DNA from: Antedon bifida
Taxonomy: Eukaryota > Echinodermata > Crinoidea > Comatulida > Antedonidae
Length of the DNA: 64,000 nucleotides
Direction: 5' to 3'
Assembly: GCA_963402885.1 (NCBI GenBank)
Contig: OY727094.1
Span: forward strand, 27,716,501 to 27,780,500
Position numbers and translations under genes: made by a program. The notes below the pieces were generated by a model. That model was not told the origin of the DNA. It saw only the letters and a program-made list of their open reading frames with translations, and searched no databases. Of the stretch, positions 25,901 to 40,900 are shown piece after piece (the first letter of the stretch is position 1; the number at the start of each line of letters is the position of its first letter).

Positions 25901-28900
25901 ATACTTTTCAAGACAATGTCATCTAAACCTTGTGTCTGTGCCCATCAGAATTATTAAGTATTATTACATTCATTCTATAGCTATTACCGACGTACCTTCA
26001 TTATTACCCAGTGTAGTTGCATGTATATTCTGTGAAGATGAGGAAATATTTTTTAAAAAGAGAGAATGACTCTTAGACGCGGTAGCTGCAGGTAGTCGAG
26101 TGCGCGACGTGAAAACAAAATGTCGCTATTTATAGAGACACGCCCTTCCATTACCATTTTGGTTTCAATTTCAAGTAAGATTTTACCTTTTTACCTTCAA
26201 CGCGCTGCAACAGCGCCATCAACAGATCGATACACCTTCATTGATAAAAACCAATGACAGATAAATAGGCTTATATATAAAAAACATAAAACATTAATGA
26301 CAAAAATCTACAAACATCATCTGTAAGAACCCAGATATTTTGACAGCCTTAATTGATTAAATAACTCTACTGCTACGGGGATAGACTTAATCGTCTCATC
26401 AACTCATAATTGAAATCCAGTCGTCTGCATTACATTGACCAACACAAGTAATCTTGAAAATCCCTCAAAATCATTAAAACAAATGGAACGACTAGATTGT
26501 ATTCATATTGTAGAAACTGGAATAAACTTGGATCAGTGACTTTGATATTCTGCTTTTATTTGTGGAATATTTATCATCTAAATCTGTTTTATGAACGCCA
26601 ATTTATTCATAAACACACAGTTTGTACTGAACTCTGTTTGGATTAAGTGTGAATTTGCGAATGATCTTTAATATTTTTACGCGTTGTTATTTTTAGTCAC
26701 GTGATCAGTTAGCATTAGACCATGCCGTTATTTTTTGTTGTGTATGTATGTTTTAGTAGAGGCGTCTTTATAAATGTTTACGTATAGACGATAACATGAT
26801 CACGTCAGAACATAGAAGATGATTTTAAAATTACAGACGAGGATAAAAAAGTGTTCAATTATGATAATTTTGATTAGTTAAAGATCTATTGTCTCCCAAA
26901 ACATGAAAACAAATTTATTTCGGTTATAATTCAATTCTTTTATTGACTTCCACCGTACTGTATTAGACACATAGAAAACAAATAAAGCATAGAAAAAAAA
27001 ATCTAAAAATGTTTACACAAAAAATATATAAAATATATATATAAAAAAAGATATAAAAAGAGACAAATATAAACAGTTAAATCTAACAAAAATCCCATTA
27101 TAAAATTCTACTCTATTTTTTTTTTGGTTTACGGTTTTATAAGGTAAATGATTTTGTTAGTGCAGTTTATATAAAAGGGAATAACTATTATGTGACATTA
27201 AAATTTCCATTCAATTAAGTTAATTACCAATCATCAGAACTTCAATATTGATCGTCGCTGTACGAATCAGCATCCGAAGTTAATGAACTTTGAACTTTTA
27301 TAAAAAAAAATATGAGTAAATACATTATTTTGTAATCATCTTTATGTTGACAAGTTGATGAAGCAATAAGAATATCGATCTTTCAATTTTATATTTTTAA
27401 TGTAATTTGATTATTAATCAATTCAATTATATAACATGAAAATATAATTATAAGTAAAGTTACTGTTTAAATTGAAAAACTTATAATATTTAGTATCAAC
27501 ACACCTTTACAACACAACAACAGACACAAAACAAACAAAAAAAAGAAATTTACAATCACTTTTCAACCGTTTGTCTTTTATGCGTTTGAATCAAATTCTA
27601 TAAAAAATATTTGTAGAAATTAAACGTTATATTTTAGCAATGAATGATCCATCGTACGTTTATGAGCACATCGTTTAACGCCAAAAGCATTTGCGATATA
27701 CATATCAATAAAAGTATATCTCTTCGGGGTAATTATTATTAAATCCTTGTTCCAATGAAAGTCATTTGTTTTATGAGTTTTTTTTTATTTAGCTAACTAT
27801 TGTCATACTAAATTCAGGGCTGGTTCACGCTATGTCAATTTTAACGCGTTTGTGTAGAGTGTAGCTAATCGTACTTATCATACAGGAATATATAATAAAG
27901 TAATTTCCCATGCTAAACTTGTAGTACTCGGACGAATAATCGACTTGATCAATGATGGTCCCTCAAATACATTGAGCACTATACAATATGTCCCTATTTA
28001 AATACAGTAGAACCCCTTCGTTGGGACACCCCTACGCTACGGCCAACACCTATTCAAGAGACACCTCTCTATTCGTGGGTCACCTTCTCCTAAAACAAAT
28101 GAATATACAGTATATTGTTAACACTTATGGCCAACACCTATTTACGGGACACCTCCTAAAACACATGAATGTACAGTATATTGTAAACACGACAGCCAAA
28201 ACCTATTCAAGAAAGGAACGCCCTGAAGAGTTATCTATGTACACCGTTTGAATTGTTTAGAACCCTGCGTGTCCAAAATATATGCGGTCAGGTACTATCG
28301 CATGCGAGTAAAGCCCCTGAAAAGTTTCGGGTAATAAATGCATGTAACACCTAGCCTATTTACGTTTCTGTGCGTCTGATAGCCAGAATCCATAATTACC
28401 GGGCGGTATTTTCACCAAATCGAATCTGTTTCAATCCTGAGCGGATTTCCGCTCAACCACCCGACCGCTCAACCGCCCATCCGCTTCGCGTTCTGTGTAA
28501 ATGATCATAAGAAATAACATAGATTCTATTTTGGCGTTTTCCGCTTACCATTACCGTTACCGCTCTTCTTACCATAAGAAGAGGATTTTAATGAAAGTGC
28601 TCATATACCCTCTGGTTTGATTCATGAGGTAAAACGTATAACGCGTCACGTTATTCGTCTGTTTTAATATCAATAAACGAATTGACAGTCTCTCTCGATA
28701 TAAGCAATCAAATAATATGAACATTTTTATTGTTTTGATACAGTAATATTGACATACATTAAAACTTTAATCATTCTAGTAAAAGGAAAAGTGTAATAGT
28801 TCAACAAATAACTTTTTAATCATTAAAATATAGATAATTTGGTAAAAACCATACAGTAAGTCGAACTTATTTCGTATTAATTTTTCTTTTGCTGTTGGCT

Positions 28901-31900
28901 CTACCTCTTCCAACCATCGGTCATCGTGGAATAATTCTCGCTATCGCATGCCGCAATCTCTTCATTTGCACCTCACTCCATGCGATCTCATGTGATTTCC
29001 ATTTCCATTCTATTGTGGAAGTTAGCAAGAACATTTGCGTATACAAAAGTTGAAAAAGACATACCTCTTCGCCAACGGTGGCGCAGTATTTAATTAAACC
29101 TGATTTTATATTAAAATCTATAATAGCCCATTTTTATTGAAAGTTTGCTAGCTTAGAACATCTAATACCATATTATTGTGTTCGATCTAGTTGTTCATAG
29201 TCACGCACTAGCAATTATAATACACTTAGTATATTTTCATTTTTAGAAATATCATCAAATACATTGTTGTTTTGCGTGTGAATGATACATTTTATTTACG
29301 TACATACGAGTTTTTCGATTAAAACTAATGTTTTGATAATTACCAAACATTAGAGACAAAGCGTGGATAATTTACACTCACTAGCATTTCAGACGACCCA
29401 AGATGTACAATAATTACCTTAGGTAATTAGGCAATTATCTACTCTTTTCTTCTTTAAAATAACGGTACATAATTATGCCATTCCGTGTTTATCGTATTTC
29501 TGAAAGCACCTTTCTCGCCCTAAATTTTCACGACCCTAAACTTTTAAAATTTGGAGTTTGTGGTTGTTCTATAAAAATGAATTTTGTTTTGTTTGGTCAG
29601 ATATGGACTAACCTACCGCCGAATTCATAATATTTACAAAATCTGCGCTTTAGAAATCATGTGACTGTTTATATTGTTCTTCCATCTGTATCAGATATAT
29701 TAAACCGAGGTATAGTATATTAAGCGTGCGTTTACACTCTTATAATGTTTTTTTGGCCATCACATTTGACATTCCTAACTCTCATCCTGGCTTCCAAATA
29801 AAACCATATCTAATACATTAGATTGTAGGCCTTCTTCAAACAACCTTGTGTTCTAAAAATCTAAAAGATCTTATTCTGAAACAATTTGATTTGTAGTCTA
29901 ACGGTCCACAAGCTATCGAGCTATATTTGATAATGGCTGTATGGTCTGACGTTTGGTCAATTTAGTTTTATTCTTCCGAGTCATTTATAGTAGTATTCCT
30001 TTGGCTTAATGGCCTGAGCATTCGTACTTACAGCAACGTGGTGAGCGTCCTTATTTTCATATCGGATTTTACCGTAATCTAATATAGTAACATCATCAGT
30101 GGACGCGCTCATCCTAGCTGATTCGTGCCAGTACCATCAACTATTTGAGCGCGTGCTGATAGGAACTAGGCGACCAATAGGCAACTGAAGTAATTTCAAC
30201 AGGGCAAGAACTTCGCACAATGGCCGCATAAATCAAATATTTTGTATACAGTTTTATCAAATAAGTTATCAAAAGTTCATTCTATTCTAATGATGAAACA
30301 TTATTAATAAGTTTGATCTGTCGGTAATCACATACCGTTACCTAATTTGCTAAAACTCAAAATGGCGGCTACAGTATTTACAATTAACAACAATTTTCTC
30401 TTAAACCATTATGGGACACTTCATCAAGTACCGTAATAAAAGATATTAGGCTTTTTGTTAGCGGTGCTAACCATTTGAATTGAACGACTTATACCATGCA
30501 AATCCGTAACCCTTTAATTAAGTCGATCGTATATATAAAAATTGTTTTATAGTTGATTTTTATTCCTTTTTTTTTTATAAATGTCAGCATTGAAACAATA
30601 TAAGTTCACTAAAACGGTGATGTTTAGCCAGAAGAAAAATTCAGTTACATTCTGAAAATAGAAGTTGACAATAAATTGAGTTTATACGATGAACATAAGT
30701 ACATTAAAACGTAAAACAATGCGTCACAATGTTGCGTTATCCCAGTTCTCGATCTTTTGTTTTTGACTGTTTAAATTACCCATGGTAGTTAAATTAACTA
30801 AAACTATCTTATTCCCAATGGCTATGTTACATCTGGTGTACGTTCTAATTAAAAATGACATGCGATTTATTACATTACGTGAATGTAATTATAAAATGAT
30901 TTGAGGATTCAAGATATAACATTTATTCAACGATTGTATTCGGATTTTTTTTTCTTTAGCTGAGAAAATAAAATTAGAATATTTTTTCATAAGTATGCAA
31001 GAAAACAAATAAAACAACCATCTTATGGAAAACAGTTTGCTTCTGATGATTTGTCATAAGTTAACATAATTTGTCATAAGTTAACATAATTTGTTATAAG
31101 TTAACATAATTTGCTATAAGTTAACATAATTTGCTATAAGTTAACATAATTTGCTATAAGTTAACATAATTTGTCATAAGTTAACATAATTTGTTTATAA
31201 GTAAACATAATTTGTTTATAAGTTTACATGATTTGTCATACGTTAAACCTTATCCAATATGAGCTTTTGGTATTAAATTTTAATTACTTAAGTTATAACT
31301 TCGTGCTAACTAATTATTTTATGACTTCTGTGCTACATTTACATTAGGTAGACGTCTACCCATAAACAGTAACACCCTATACTGAAAAAGTGGACAGTCA
31401 ATAACTTTTTTTTAAATTTGCTGAAGGTGTGACCATTGTTATAGTTGTTATTGTTATTATTAATAAAGCACTAAAGCTCTGTCTACACTTTTAATGATGT
31501 GCCCATATATAGACGTGATGATGTCATTCTACTACCATATATGGTAATATCACTACCATATTTGGGCACATCACATTAGTGAACTAGTTTGAAAGTGTAG
31601 TCAGATAGTGTAGTCAGTCTAAAGAAACATCGTATTAGGCGCTATAAAATACTACCGTTATTATTAATATTAGTATACTTGATGAATAACTTAACGCGTG
31701 TAATAGGCCAACTAGTTGATATAACAATAGGAATCTTGGTGGTTGTGTTACATCAACAGTAACACTTTCTTAATCGGATGATATGAAAGGCCAGAAACTA
31801 ATGTTCAAAACGTAATTAAGATACGCACTGCAATAGTATATTACATGACGTTGTATTTTAATGTCTATAGATGTATTGTAATGAACTAAAACTTATACTC

Positions 31901-34900
31901 TTCTCAAAACTATTAAACACTCACAAACTATGACAGGTAACAATTACATTGCCAAGAGTGTTTACTATCTCAATAGTTTGTATAGACTTATTATTAGTTA
32001 TATATTAATCACGTATGACAGTTAAATGTACAGTCAATGATGACCAAATTAACTACATTAACATCATCCACATGTAGATATAAATCGACATTACCTTATC
32101 AACCAGCTAAACATGACATTTCTCATGTTAAATTGATATTCGTCACAGTGCTCCAATGTATTTCTTAAGCTCTGTCTACACTATCAAACTAGTTGTGATG
32201 TGACCAAATGTGGTAGTAATATGACGTCACCCTGTCCATATACTGTATGGGCACATCACATTTTTGTTTACATAACATTTGATAGTGTAGATAGAGCTTT
32301 AGTTTCGTCACATCAAATCACTGTATTAAAGTTTGAGAAAGCAGTTTAGGGCGCAGGTTGAATATACATATAAACGCTGGTTTAATTATTAATTATATCA
32401 TACATCATCTGTATTACTCTTAATGTTTTTAAAGGTTACTCACACAATCATTAAGTTAGATGAATACTTTAATTTCTGTAATCATAATTATTGTTATACC
32501 TTATACTTCTGCTTGTCTTATCTTATTAGTGCTGATTGCGACTCAAAGCTTTTCATTAAATATATATTAGATATTTAAATTATCAATATAATGAATACAT
32601 TACAGCTAACCTTTTTATTATATTTCGTTTTGCAATACAGCCTTATATTCCTTTGTCAGAATTGTTAAGAATGAATAGGTGAGATGATGGGGTGTGTAGA
32701 TTCATGTGAATTCTAAGGATAGGAACATGTAGGCCTAATATTCCGTGATAACGTCACACAAACGGTAACATAGGTCAGAAGAATATCATGTTCCTTAGGA
32801 ACGAGTTGCTTGAAGACTGGTCCTGTGGACATGGGCCTAGCTCGAACCCATTCAACTGCACATCTTAAGCTGTATACATTAAATACCATTACCCTTGACC
32901 TTTTACATTTTAACTATGACCGTTTACATGATATTTAAGATATGTATCAATATCAAAGCATGGCGCATTTATTTATCGTCTGCTGGTTCTTGATTTATTT
33001 CAGCTTTGCATTAAGTTTGGATGGAAGGCCGGATATGGAAAATGGGATATCCTACCATTAGTGCTGTCTGCTAGTGGTGAGGACCCAGAACTCTTCGATA
33101 TACCACCTGAGTTGATCATGGAGGTGGAGATTACACATCCAAAGTAAGGAAACATTTATCTTTTATTAACAGGACACTGAGCTCGTCTGTCAAGATAGGA
33201 ACTCATTAAAGTGCTTTGATCTTGTCTGGCTGCGACAAATGCATTACTGTATTGTCTACATATTCTCCGCGGCCCGCGGTGTCTGTTAAGGGGTGTGCCA
33301 CTGATCGTGTCGCATCCATAGATAAACCCTTTGATCTCCGGACGTCAGCATCCTCTTGTTTGATTGCCTTGATTAGATTAAGTAGCGAATATAATTTATA
33401 TTTGCAATAGCATCCCTCCTTTAAGAAAACCCCTTCAAAGGGACAATGTCCTGTCAAATGAACAAGGTGCAATATACAGTTGTTTTAACCCTATGACAAA
33501 CCACCTTTCAGATGACTTCCCAGTTAAGTTAAGAAGACACTTTAATGGGTTCCTAAATATCACTCATAATAGGGGTTCTACTCTGTGCGTTCGATACATT
33601 TGGATTAAAATATATATTGAGTATTGAAGTTTCATAACAAAACAAATAAGCGTTTCAGTTTATTATACCACGGAACAACATGTTTTATTTAATGACATAG
33701 GGAAAAGTACGTTTTAAGTAGGAAATAAGAAGCTCAAATGTCAAAGGTCAACTGTGATTAGTGTTTTACAAATCAGTATTATTCTAACTTACAGATATCA
33801 TTACAATATTAGTTATAGGTCCATGCATATTATGAATTAACCATATTATAAGTGAGGAGGATATTATTGGATTGTAGGCTTTCATCAGGTGATGAAGTCA
33901 ATTTTACTTTGAAATGAATTCTACATTAATTTTTTTCTTTGAAAATTAAAATCAAACAGAATCCATCCTTTGAACATATTGATCGTTTACCATACGATAA
34001 GACTTCGTTCGCATTGCGACATAGTGCTACGACATGATATAACGATTCTGAAATGAAAAAACTAGTTAATGTCTACAACTCACAGAAAATGTAAAATTAA
34101 CAAACTCAAATATATCAGTTGATCTTCTTGACGTGTACTAAATTATTGTAACAATTATACACACGTTCTGTTAAATGCATGATCAATAATTAATACATTT
34201 CAGTAAATTGTTATATAACGAGTGAAAGAAGTATTCTATTCATCAAAGTTCTATTCTATGTTGACGAGTCGTCAAACGTAATCTTAAATAAGAATAATGC
34301 GAATAGTTTTATAATAAATTCATACGTCTAAATCGTGTTCACTGTAAGACAGGCGTCAGTACTTACTCTGGTAATGTCACTAACCGGCGTCTGGATTGCT
34401 CTGATCGGTGTTGGTAAATTACACCCGATTGGTTTAAAATTGTCTCTTTTTGCCACATGTGTGGTCATGTGTTTTTAAAGTATTTATTATTATGCTAATT
34501 TGTCAAAAATGTTAATGTTTATACAAACTTAATTTTCCTAGTATATCGCAATTTACGTTAATTATAAGAATCGTGGCTGTGTTTTAAATGTACGACTTTA
34601 CATAAAATATAAATATAAAGCAATTTAGACGTGCGTCGTAACAGTATCCAGAAATAATCTATTATGAAAAGTATAAAGCAAAGAGCTGTCAGCTTTGATA
34701 TTTGTTTTTGTAATTTCAGCAGAAAAACTTTTTCATCTTTGTATCTACCTATTTTGATAATTGTGTTGTATAACCTTTTAGCTTTATTTAATTGTCCCAG
34801 AGAAAAGAAAATACCGCCGTTCTTTAAAAATGTTTCTCCTGCTCAGCAGAACAGGAAATAAGAATCCATACCAGATTTATTATTGATCCATGTGGGATAA

Positions 34901-37900
34901 ACCAATTTATCGGAAAAACACCAAGAAAGTATAGAAGTAGAAGTATACCTGACAGATAGATAATGTAAGCGTGTATATCAAGGTGTAAAATATTACATAA
35001 ATGTACAATTAGGAGTACGGTACCCTATCGCCAACGAAATTGTTCTTAATATTATCAAAAGTTCACATTTCAGAAAATACAAATTAAATTGAAATCAGCA
35101 CTTGTGACAGTACCAGTAGAACACGCTTCTTTATGTTCCCATTTTAGATTTCAAATTACCAATTTAATTTGAAAATAAGTATGGCAATCTCATAAAGCCT
35201 ACAGTTACTCGTAGGTAAGTTGACCAATAGATAACAATGCGCACTGGAAATGTTGAAAGAAAGATTAAGTTTCCAAATAATCACACTTGTTCGTAACAGT
35301 TAATTACTATTCTGGTTGATCATACTTATTTACCCATTAGGAGAGCAGACATGTTTATAAAATAATATAAATATCGTACTAGGTACTCTCTGTCGACCAA
35401 CACCGCACTCTGGTAAATTTGAAATTTAGTGATTAAATTTCCAAACCATTACACTTGTTTGTAACAGTTCATTTGAAGTGAAATATATCATACTTATTTA
35501 CCAATTAGTAGAGCAGACAACTTTATAGACGTGGTATCATAAGATAATATGATTCTTCCAAAATGCACTTAAAGGTAGATTGTATATAGAAGAATCTATC
35601 GTCACCTAGACTTACTAAAAATTATTGCAATTTCACTATCAACTGACATTTTCATGAAATGAATATGATACGTTGCTGCTACGCATACTACGTCATATGT
35701 CGTTATTTTCACGAATCTTCGTTTTATAAGTTTGGCTAACTGTGCCAAAGTTATTCCACTGTTTATGAGAACCATTGGGCCTATTATGCTTTACAGTTAT
35801 TGTCTTGTGTTGCTTATTCCACCAGTCGGTGGCGTTTCGATTTTAGTCTCAGCTAGAAGTACTATATGTATTAAACGCCATGTTTGCCAAAATATTTATC
35901 TTTTTACCAATATTAAGTCGAATCGCCCCTAGAACCTACACAGTAAACCTCACAAATTTATTTTGAAAAATAATATTATTAATAGAGTCTGAAGTCACCT
36001 TGAATTGCTCTTTTGAAAGTGGAAAACCATAGTGTTTTGTGTAAAAAAACAAATACTAAACTACTAATCTATTCAAAAAAGGAAGTTATCATCATTGTTC
36101 TAATTTAAAAATAGACATCTGTAAAGCCTTCCTTGTAAAACGAATTTAATAGTTCGTGGTTTTCCTTGTGGTAAATAATACAGATACAAAATGTGTTAAA
36201 TGGTAAGCACAATTGACGTAAAGTAGAAACCTGTTTGTAATTTTCAGCATAATCAATGTCCTCTGTGCTTTTACTAACGACATCTATCATTTGCTATGAC
36301 GTGCAAAACTTGACCGAACAAATAGCAAATCTGTGACAATATTTGTTAGGAAATACACATAACGTATTACTATTATTATTGTAACTTATCGTACTGCTAA
36401 TGAATCTTCAACATTAAGATTAGACTATGTTTGAGGATATGTTTGAATTTATTTATACCCAAAGAATACTGTCATAACATTGCATCTCTTTTTCAGTATT
36501 TTTTAATTCGCTTTTCCCTTCTTACAAAATGTTTAAAATAAGTACGGATACGTTGCATTGTTGTTAGAAACAATTTTGCTAGCGATAAGCTGTTTCTAAC
36601 TTGTCCAATTTGTATTGTACCTTTATAGTCTGTACATAAACGTTTTCAGAGATAAAGCTTCAAATTGTACTGTCGATATTTTGTGGAAGAAAAATCGAAG
36701 TGACCGTTCATATAGAATTTCTGGCAACAAAAATTCAGAATTTTACAGTTTTATTATTGTGTGTAATATTAAATGCAATATTTTTGTGACATCTGACTTA
36801 AACAGTAATTTTTTGTTCAATCTTGGGAAAAAATCAAGATTTTTCAAAATCCGGATTTCTTTAAAATGTGAAAAAGTCCTGGCTAACTTTCCTATTTATG
36901 CACATTTTTCCCCAGCCACTAAGCATTTTATCTCAACTAACCTGTTTTGTACTTTTAATACTGCTGATGAGTAATAATAAGTAGCAATTTCATAAATTTA
37001 TTTATAGATATCCCTGGTTTGCTGAGTTAGGTCTTCGTTGGTATGTCTTGCCTGCTGTTTCTAGCCTAATGTTGGATCTCGGTGGACTGGAATTTACTGG
37101 ATGTCCTTTCAACGGATGGTACATGGGAACAGAAATTGCATCACGTGACTTCTGCGACAGTTACAGATTAAACATGATGGAGGTTAGTAATAATAATAAT
37201 GTATGCTACCGCAGTAAAATAACTTTTACTGCAGTACAGTACGTAGAGGAAGTTATGTAACGACAACAACAAATTATTGGGTGTAATGAATGTAATGTAG
37301 GTTTTTAAAATAATGAAGTTTAGCAAATATACCACATTTTAAAACTTGAGAAATTTGAGTATTATAAAAAACGTACTATAAATCAATAGCAGTGGATTAC
37401 TTTCGACATTGTCTTCAATGAATTACTTGGCTTAACTATTGATTCTTGTCCATGGCTCTGAAAGAATGTGTTTGTCAAAAGGCTATTTGCTAAACACGAT
37501 GGATGGATTAAACAGAACTATTAGTATATATACATATATCCTTCTGGGAGCTAAATTTTATTTTAAAATGCAAGATAGAAAAAGTTGGAACATTATTGCT
37601 TCTTACTTTTAGTATAAAGATGTTGAATGTGTTAGTGTCATCACATGACGTTACAAGGTCATTGAGTAAAAGTCAATCTCTTAATCTAGTTTAGGATTAT
37701 CTAATAATTCACGATTTGGAAATATCTATCCTAATTTTGGAGGGAGTAACATCAGCCACTGTTTGATTACTTGTTTAAATCCGCTAATATTTATAATATA
37801 TCATTACAGACCATTGGAAAGAAGATGGGATTGGATACAAATGCGAATGCGTCACTCTGGAAAGATCGTGTCCTTGTAGAAGTTAACTACGCTGTGCTTT

Positions 37901-40900
37901 ACAGCTTTCAGGTGAGATGCTGGTGACAATTCTACAACAAAAACCCATCTTAACGATTTATCCACAGCCCATGACATTTGGTCTAGTTACGATAACTGTT
38001 ACATCAAAACATAATGTAAATGTTCTGACAACACATTAAGCAAATGTGTTACCAATGAATATATTAGCTCTGTGGAATAAATCTGAAAAGCCAAGTTATT
38101 TTGACATCTACAAAAAATTCAGATCCCATGCGGGATTTATGCACATGATAATAAAACTAAAGGTAAAACTTTTCTTTTTTATATAATTAATGGAATCAAC
38201 CTTTTAGAACGAATCAGTTTCAAATATATTCAGTAAAGACTTATTCATATCAAGTTAAATTCAACACTCATTTTTATATCGCAAAAACAGGTTAATATTC
38301 AAATATACTGTAGTTTAATAATATTTTATTTTGAGGCAGAAACAAGAAATTTTTCTGTTTTATTTTTATAGATGATCCTGCCTATGCAGCACCTATTTCT
38401 TTCCTGTAGTTTAATAAAAATACATTTAGCCTACCAATTAAACAACAGTAATAAAAGAATTATCTTAAAATACACACATTTAGCCTACCAATTTGACAAC
38501 AGTTTAAAAAGGATCATCTTCAAATATATTTTATTTACGTTCAACATGAATAATGCCTCGGGTTATTAGGAATATCTTTTATTAAAGTTGCTGCCACTAG
38601 TTATTATTGTCGTACATCAAATAGTTTAAGATTTTATTTGCTATGAAATGCGAGCATTGTAACACAATAAGTTTACAATATATCAAAAGAAAGCATATTC
38701 AAAATAGCTCTTTAATTCCTTAGATACGATGAAATTAGCTGAATTATTTCCTAATGAAACATAACAAAATGATATAATGTGAAGAAGAGCATTGTCCAAT
38801 GAAAACAAGTCTCATCAACAGACTGAACAAGTTATAGCTATCTCACGTCGAAAAAAGATTATAATGATTATTCGCCTCATAGGAATAATAGTGTACTTTA
38901 GCTAGCCTTCTAAAAAACTTCTATTGTTATAAGTATAATTAACATTATTCACATTTTATTCTCAAGGGAATAAGTCTATATTGCTGCTCCACAGTCCATG
39001 GTCTTCTCTCTATTTACAAGTCTAATTAACATGTGTGTGTTGTATTTACACATTACAGGAATGGAATATGTTTTTATAGAAATATTCGAATTAACAAAGT
39101 TTTAAAGAAATTCAGAATAAACAAACCATAATTATTAGAAATGACTGGAATACGTAAACTGTAGAGACAATAGACGGCCCATATTAAAACAAAGAGATTC
39201 CAATAACATTTTGTGACGTCATCAATATATACATTTCCTTTAACACCAATAGTTTGTTGGTATTATAGTAACTATTAAATACAAACAAAAATCAGGATAA
39301 CCTGAAAATGCAAACAAGTACAAAGCAACGCAGGCAATCCCTGGCATTGTGCCAGGTAAGACTAAAAGTCTTGATGGACATGTTTACGGTCCGACACATT
39401 TAATGTCATTATCTTCACATACATGAGCTAAAACAACATAACATCACATTCAGTGTAAAATAACACGTGGCATTTCAATTCTGTCCTTGGGCATTTACCA
39501 TAATAAATATTTTATTGGATATTCAACATAAATGTTAAACTACCCAATTCTATGATGAAATAACTATTATTCGATACAATAAAACAGTACATATAATATA
39601 TAACACAATACACATGATAAGTTATTTGAAAACTAGTTTAAATCATTAACTTGAATGCTGTTTCTGAGCACGGTTGATTACCCCTTAATCACAAGTAAAC
39701 CCAATATATGTTAAATATTTTAAATAAAAAGATGATGTTTTAGCACCGTATGTATAAAAACAAAGATTTAAAACTCAATGTAAGAAGGCATTTTAAAATC
39801 GTTCACTTAATAACAATTTATGGGGTTCGTTAGAACATTCATAAAAGCTAAGTTCATCTGATACGTATAGTTATGGAATACACTATCGTTTACATTGATC
39901 ATTTAATGAAACACCTTTATTAATTAAATATTGTATTCGTCATCCTTATTATTTTAGATCCGGTTTCGTTAACCTATAATGTTTGTTCATCGATGATATA
40001 CAACCAATTCCAATGGTTTGAAAATCCCCGTTACATTGTCACCCTATTCTCTTACGGTGTTGTATCTACAGACAATAAACAGCACCTTCAGTTTCTTGTC
40101 TGCTAGCTACAACCTTTATCCTACAATGGTATGATGTCTTCTGACACTATACATTGCTACTTGTTCTAATACATTATGTCAACGCTTCCAAATCAAACCA
40201 CGTCGAGGTAGTTTGTTTAAAAACGGTAACGATAAAATTATTCAGAGAGTTCCAAGTGTAAGTTAATACTGTTGGACAATAATGTGCTATAAATGGACCT
40301 GTACCATCGTTTGTAGAAACAGCTCTGCTGCTACCGTACGAGAATCGCCTGGTATCAATAGCACGGGCTTTTTTTTCTGGAAATTAGGCAATATGTAGGA
40401 AACGAACCTCTGCTATAACTATCCGTATTTTAATAAAACAGACAAATTTCTTGTTTCTGCCTCAAAATAAAATATTTATTATACGAGTACTTTCGACCAT
40501 AGGTCATCATCTTCTTCCACAGCCTATTGTATTGTATTTTGTCCATATGATTGCCTTATCATTGAAAATAGATTAATAATCACACAGAAAGATGAAAGTT
40601 AAATACGGTAACCAAGGCAACTAATAATACATATTGTAAAGTCAGCTTTATTACTTTCATTCAAAAGCACTGCTTAAATATCGATAATTAAAAGAATCAA
40701 AACATCAATAAAAGCATTTATTATTTGTGTTATAATGATACGTATCGTTGGAATCACATTTTAATTGAATCAAAGCAATGCCTTGAAAATAATATACATT
40801 ACTAAACATTGATACCGTATTAAATTACCCACACGTTTTGTCCATTTACCTTTAATAATAACTGGATATCGGTTAACCTAATCGAAAGAGGCGGTTGTCC

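Larger units (their letters stand above)
22282..33003. other. NOS intron 4 (10.7 kb, the largest found)
   Basis: Contains a small inverted repeat at 23471, a family A MITE at 28005, a 20-bp minisatellite at 31050, and two family B MITEs at 31471 and 32165. A segment starting TTAAGGCCCATTTACACTAG at about 24111 resembles TTAAGGTCCGTTTATACTAG at about 51469. No coding exon or second gene was recognised. Confidence 0.8.
33144..37007. other. NOS intron 5 (3.9 kb)
   Basis: Begins with a GC/CpG-richer stretch (33190-33400) containing CCGCGGCCCGCGG, followed by a family A MITE. A diverged direct duplication lies at 35263-35551. No coding exon recognised. Confidence 0.8.

Noticed and set aside
33206-33472. 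Opposed open frames on both strands in intron 5.
   Set aside because: They overlap a CpG-rich patch and a MITE-like copy; neither resembles a known protein, and frames on both strands are expected where stop codons are scarce.
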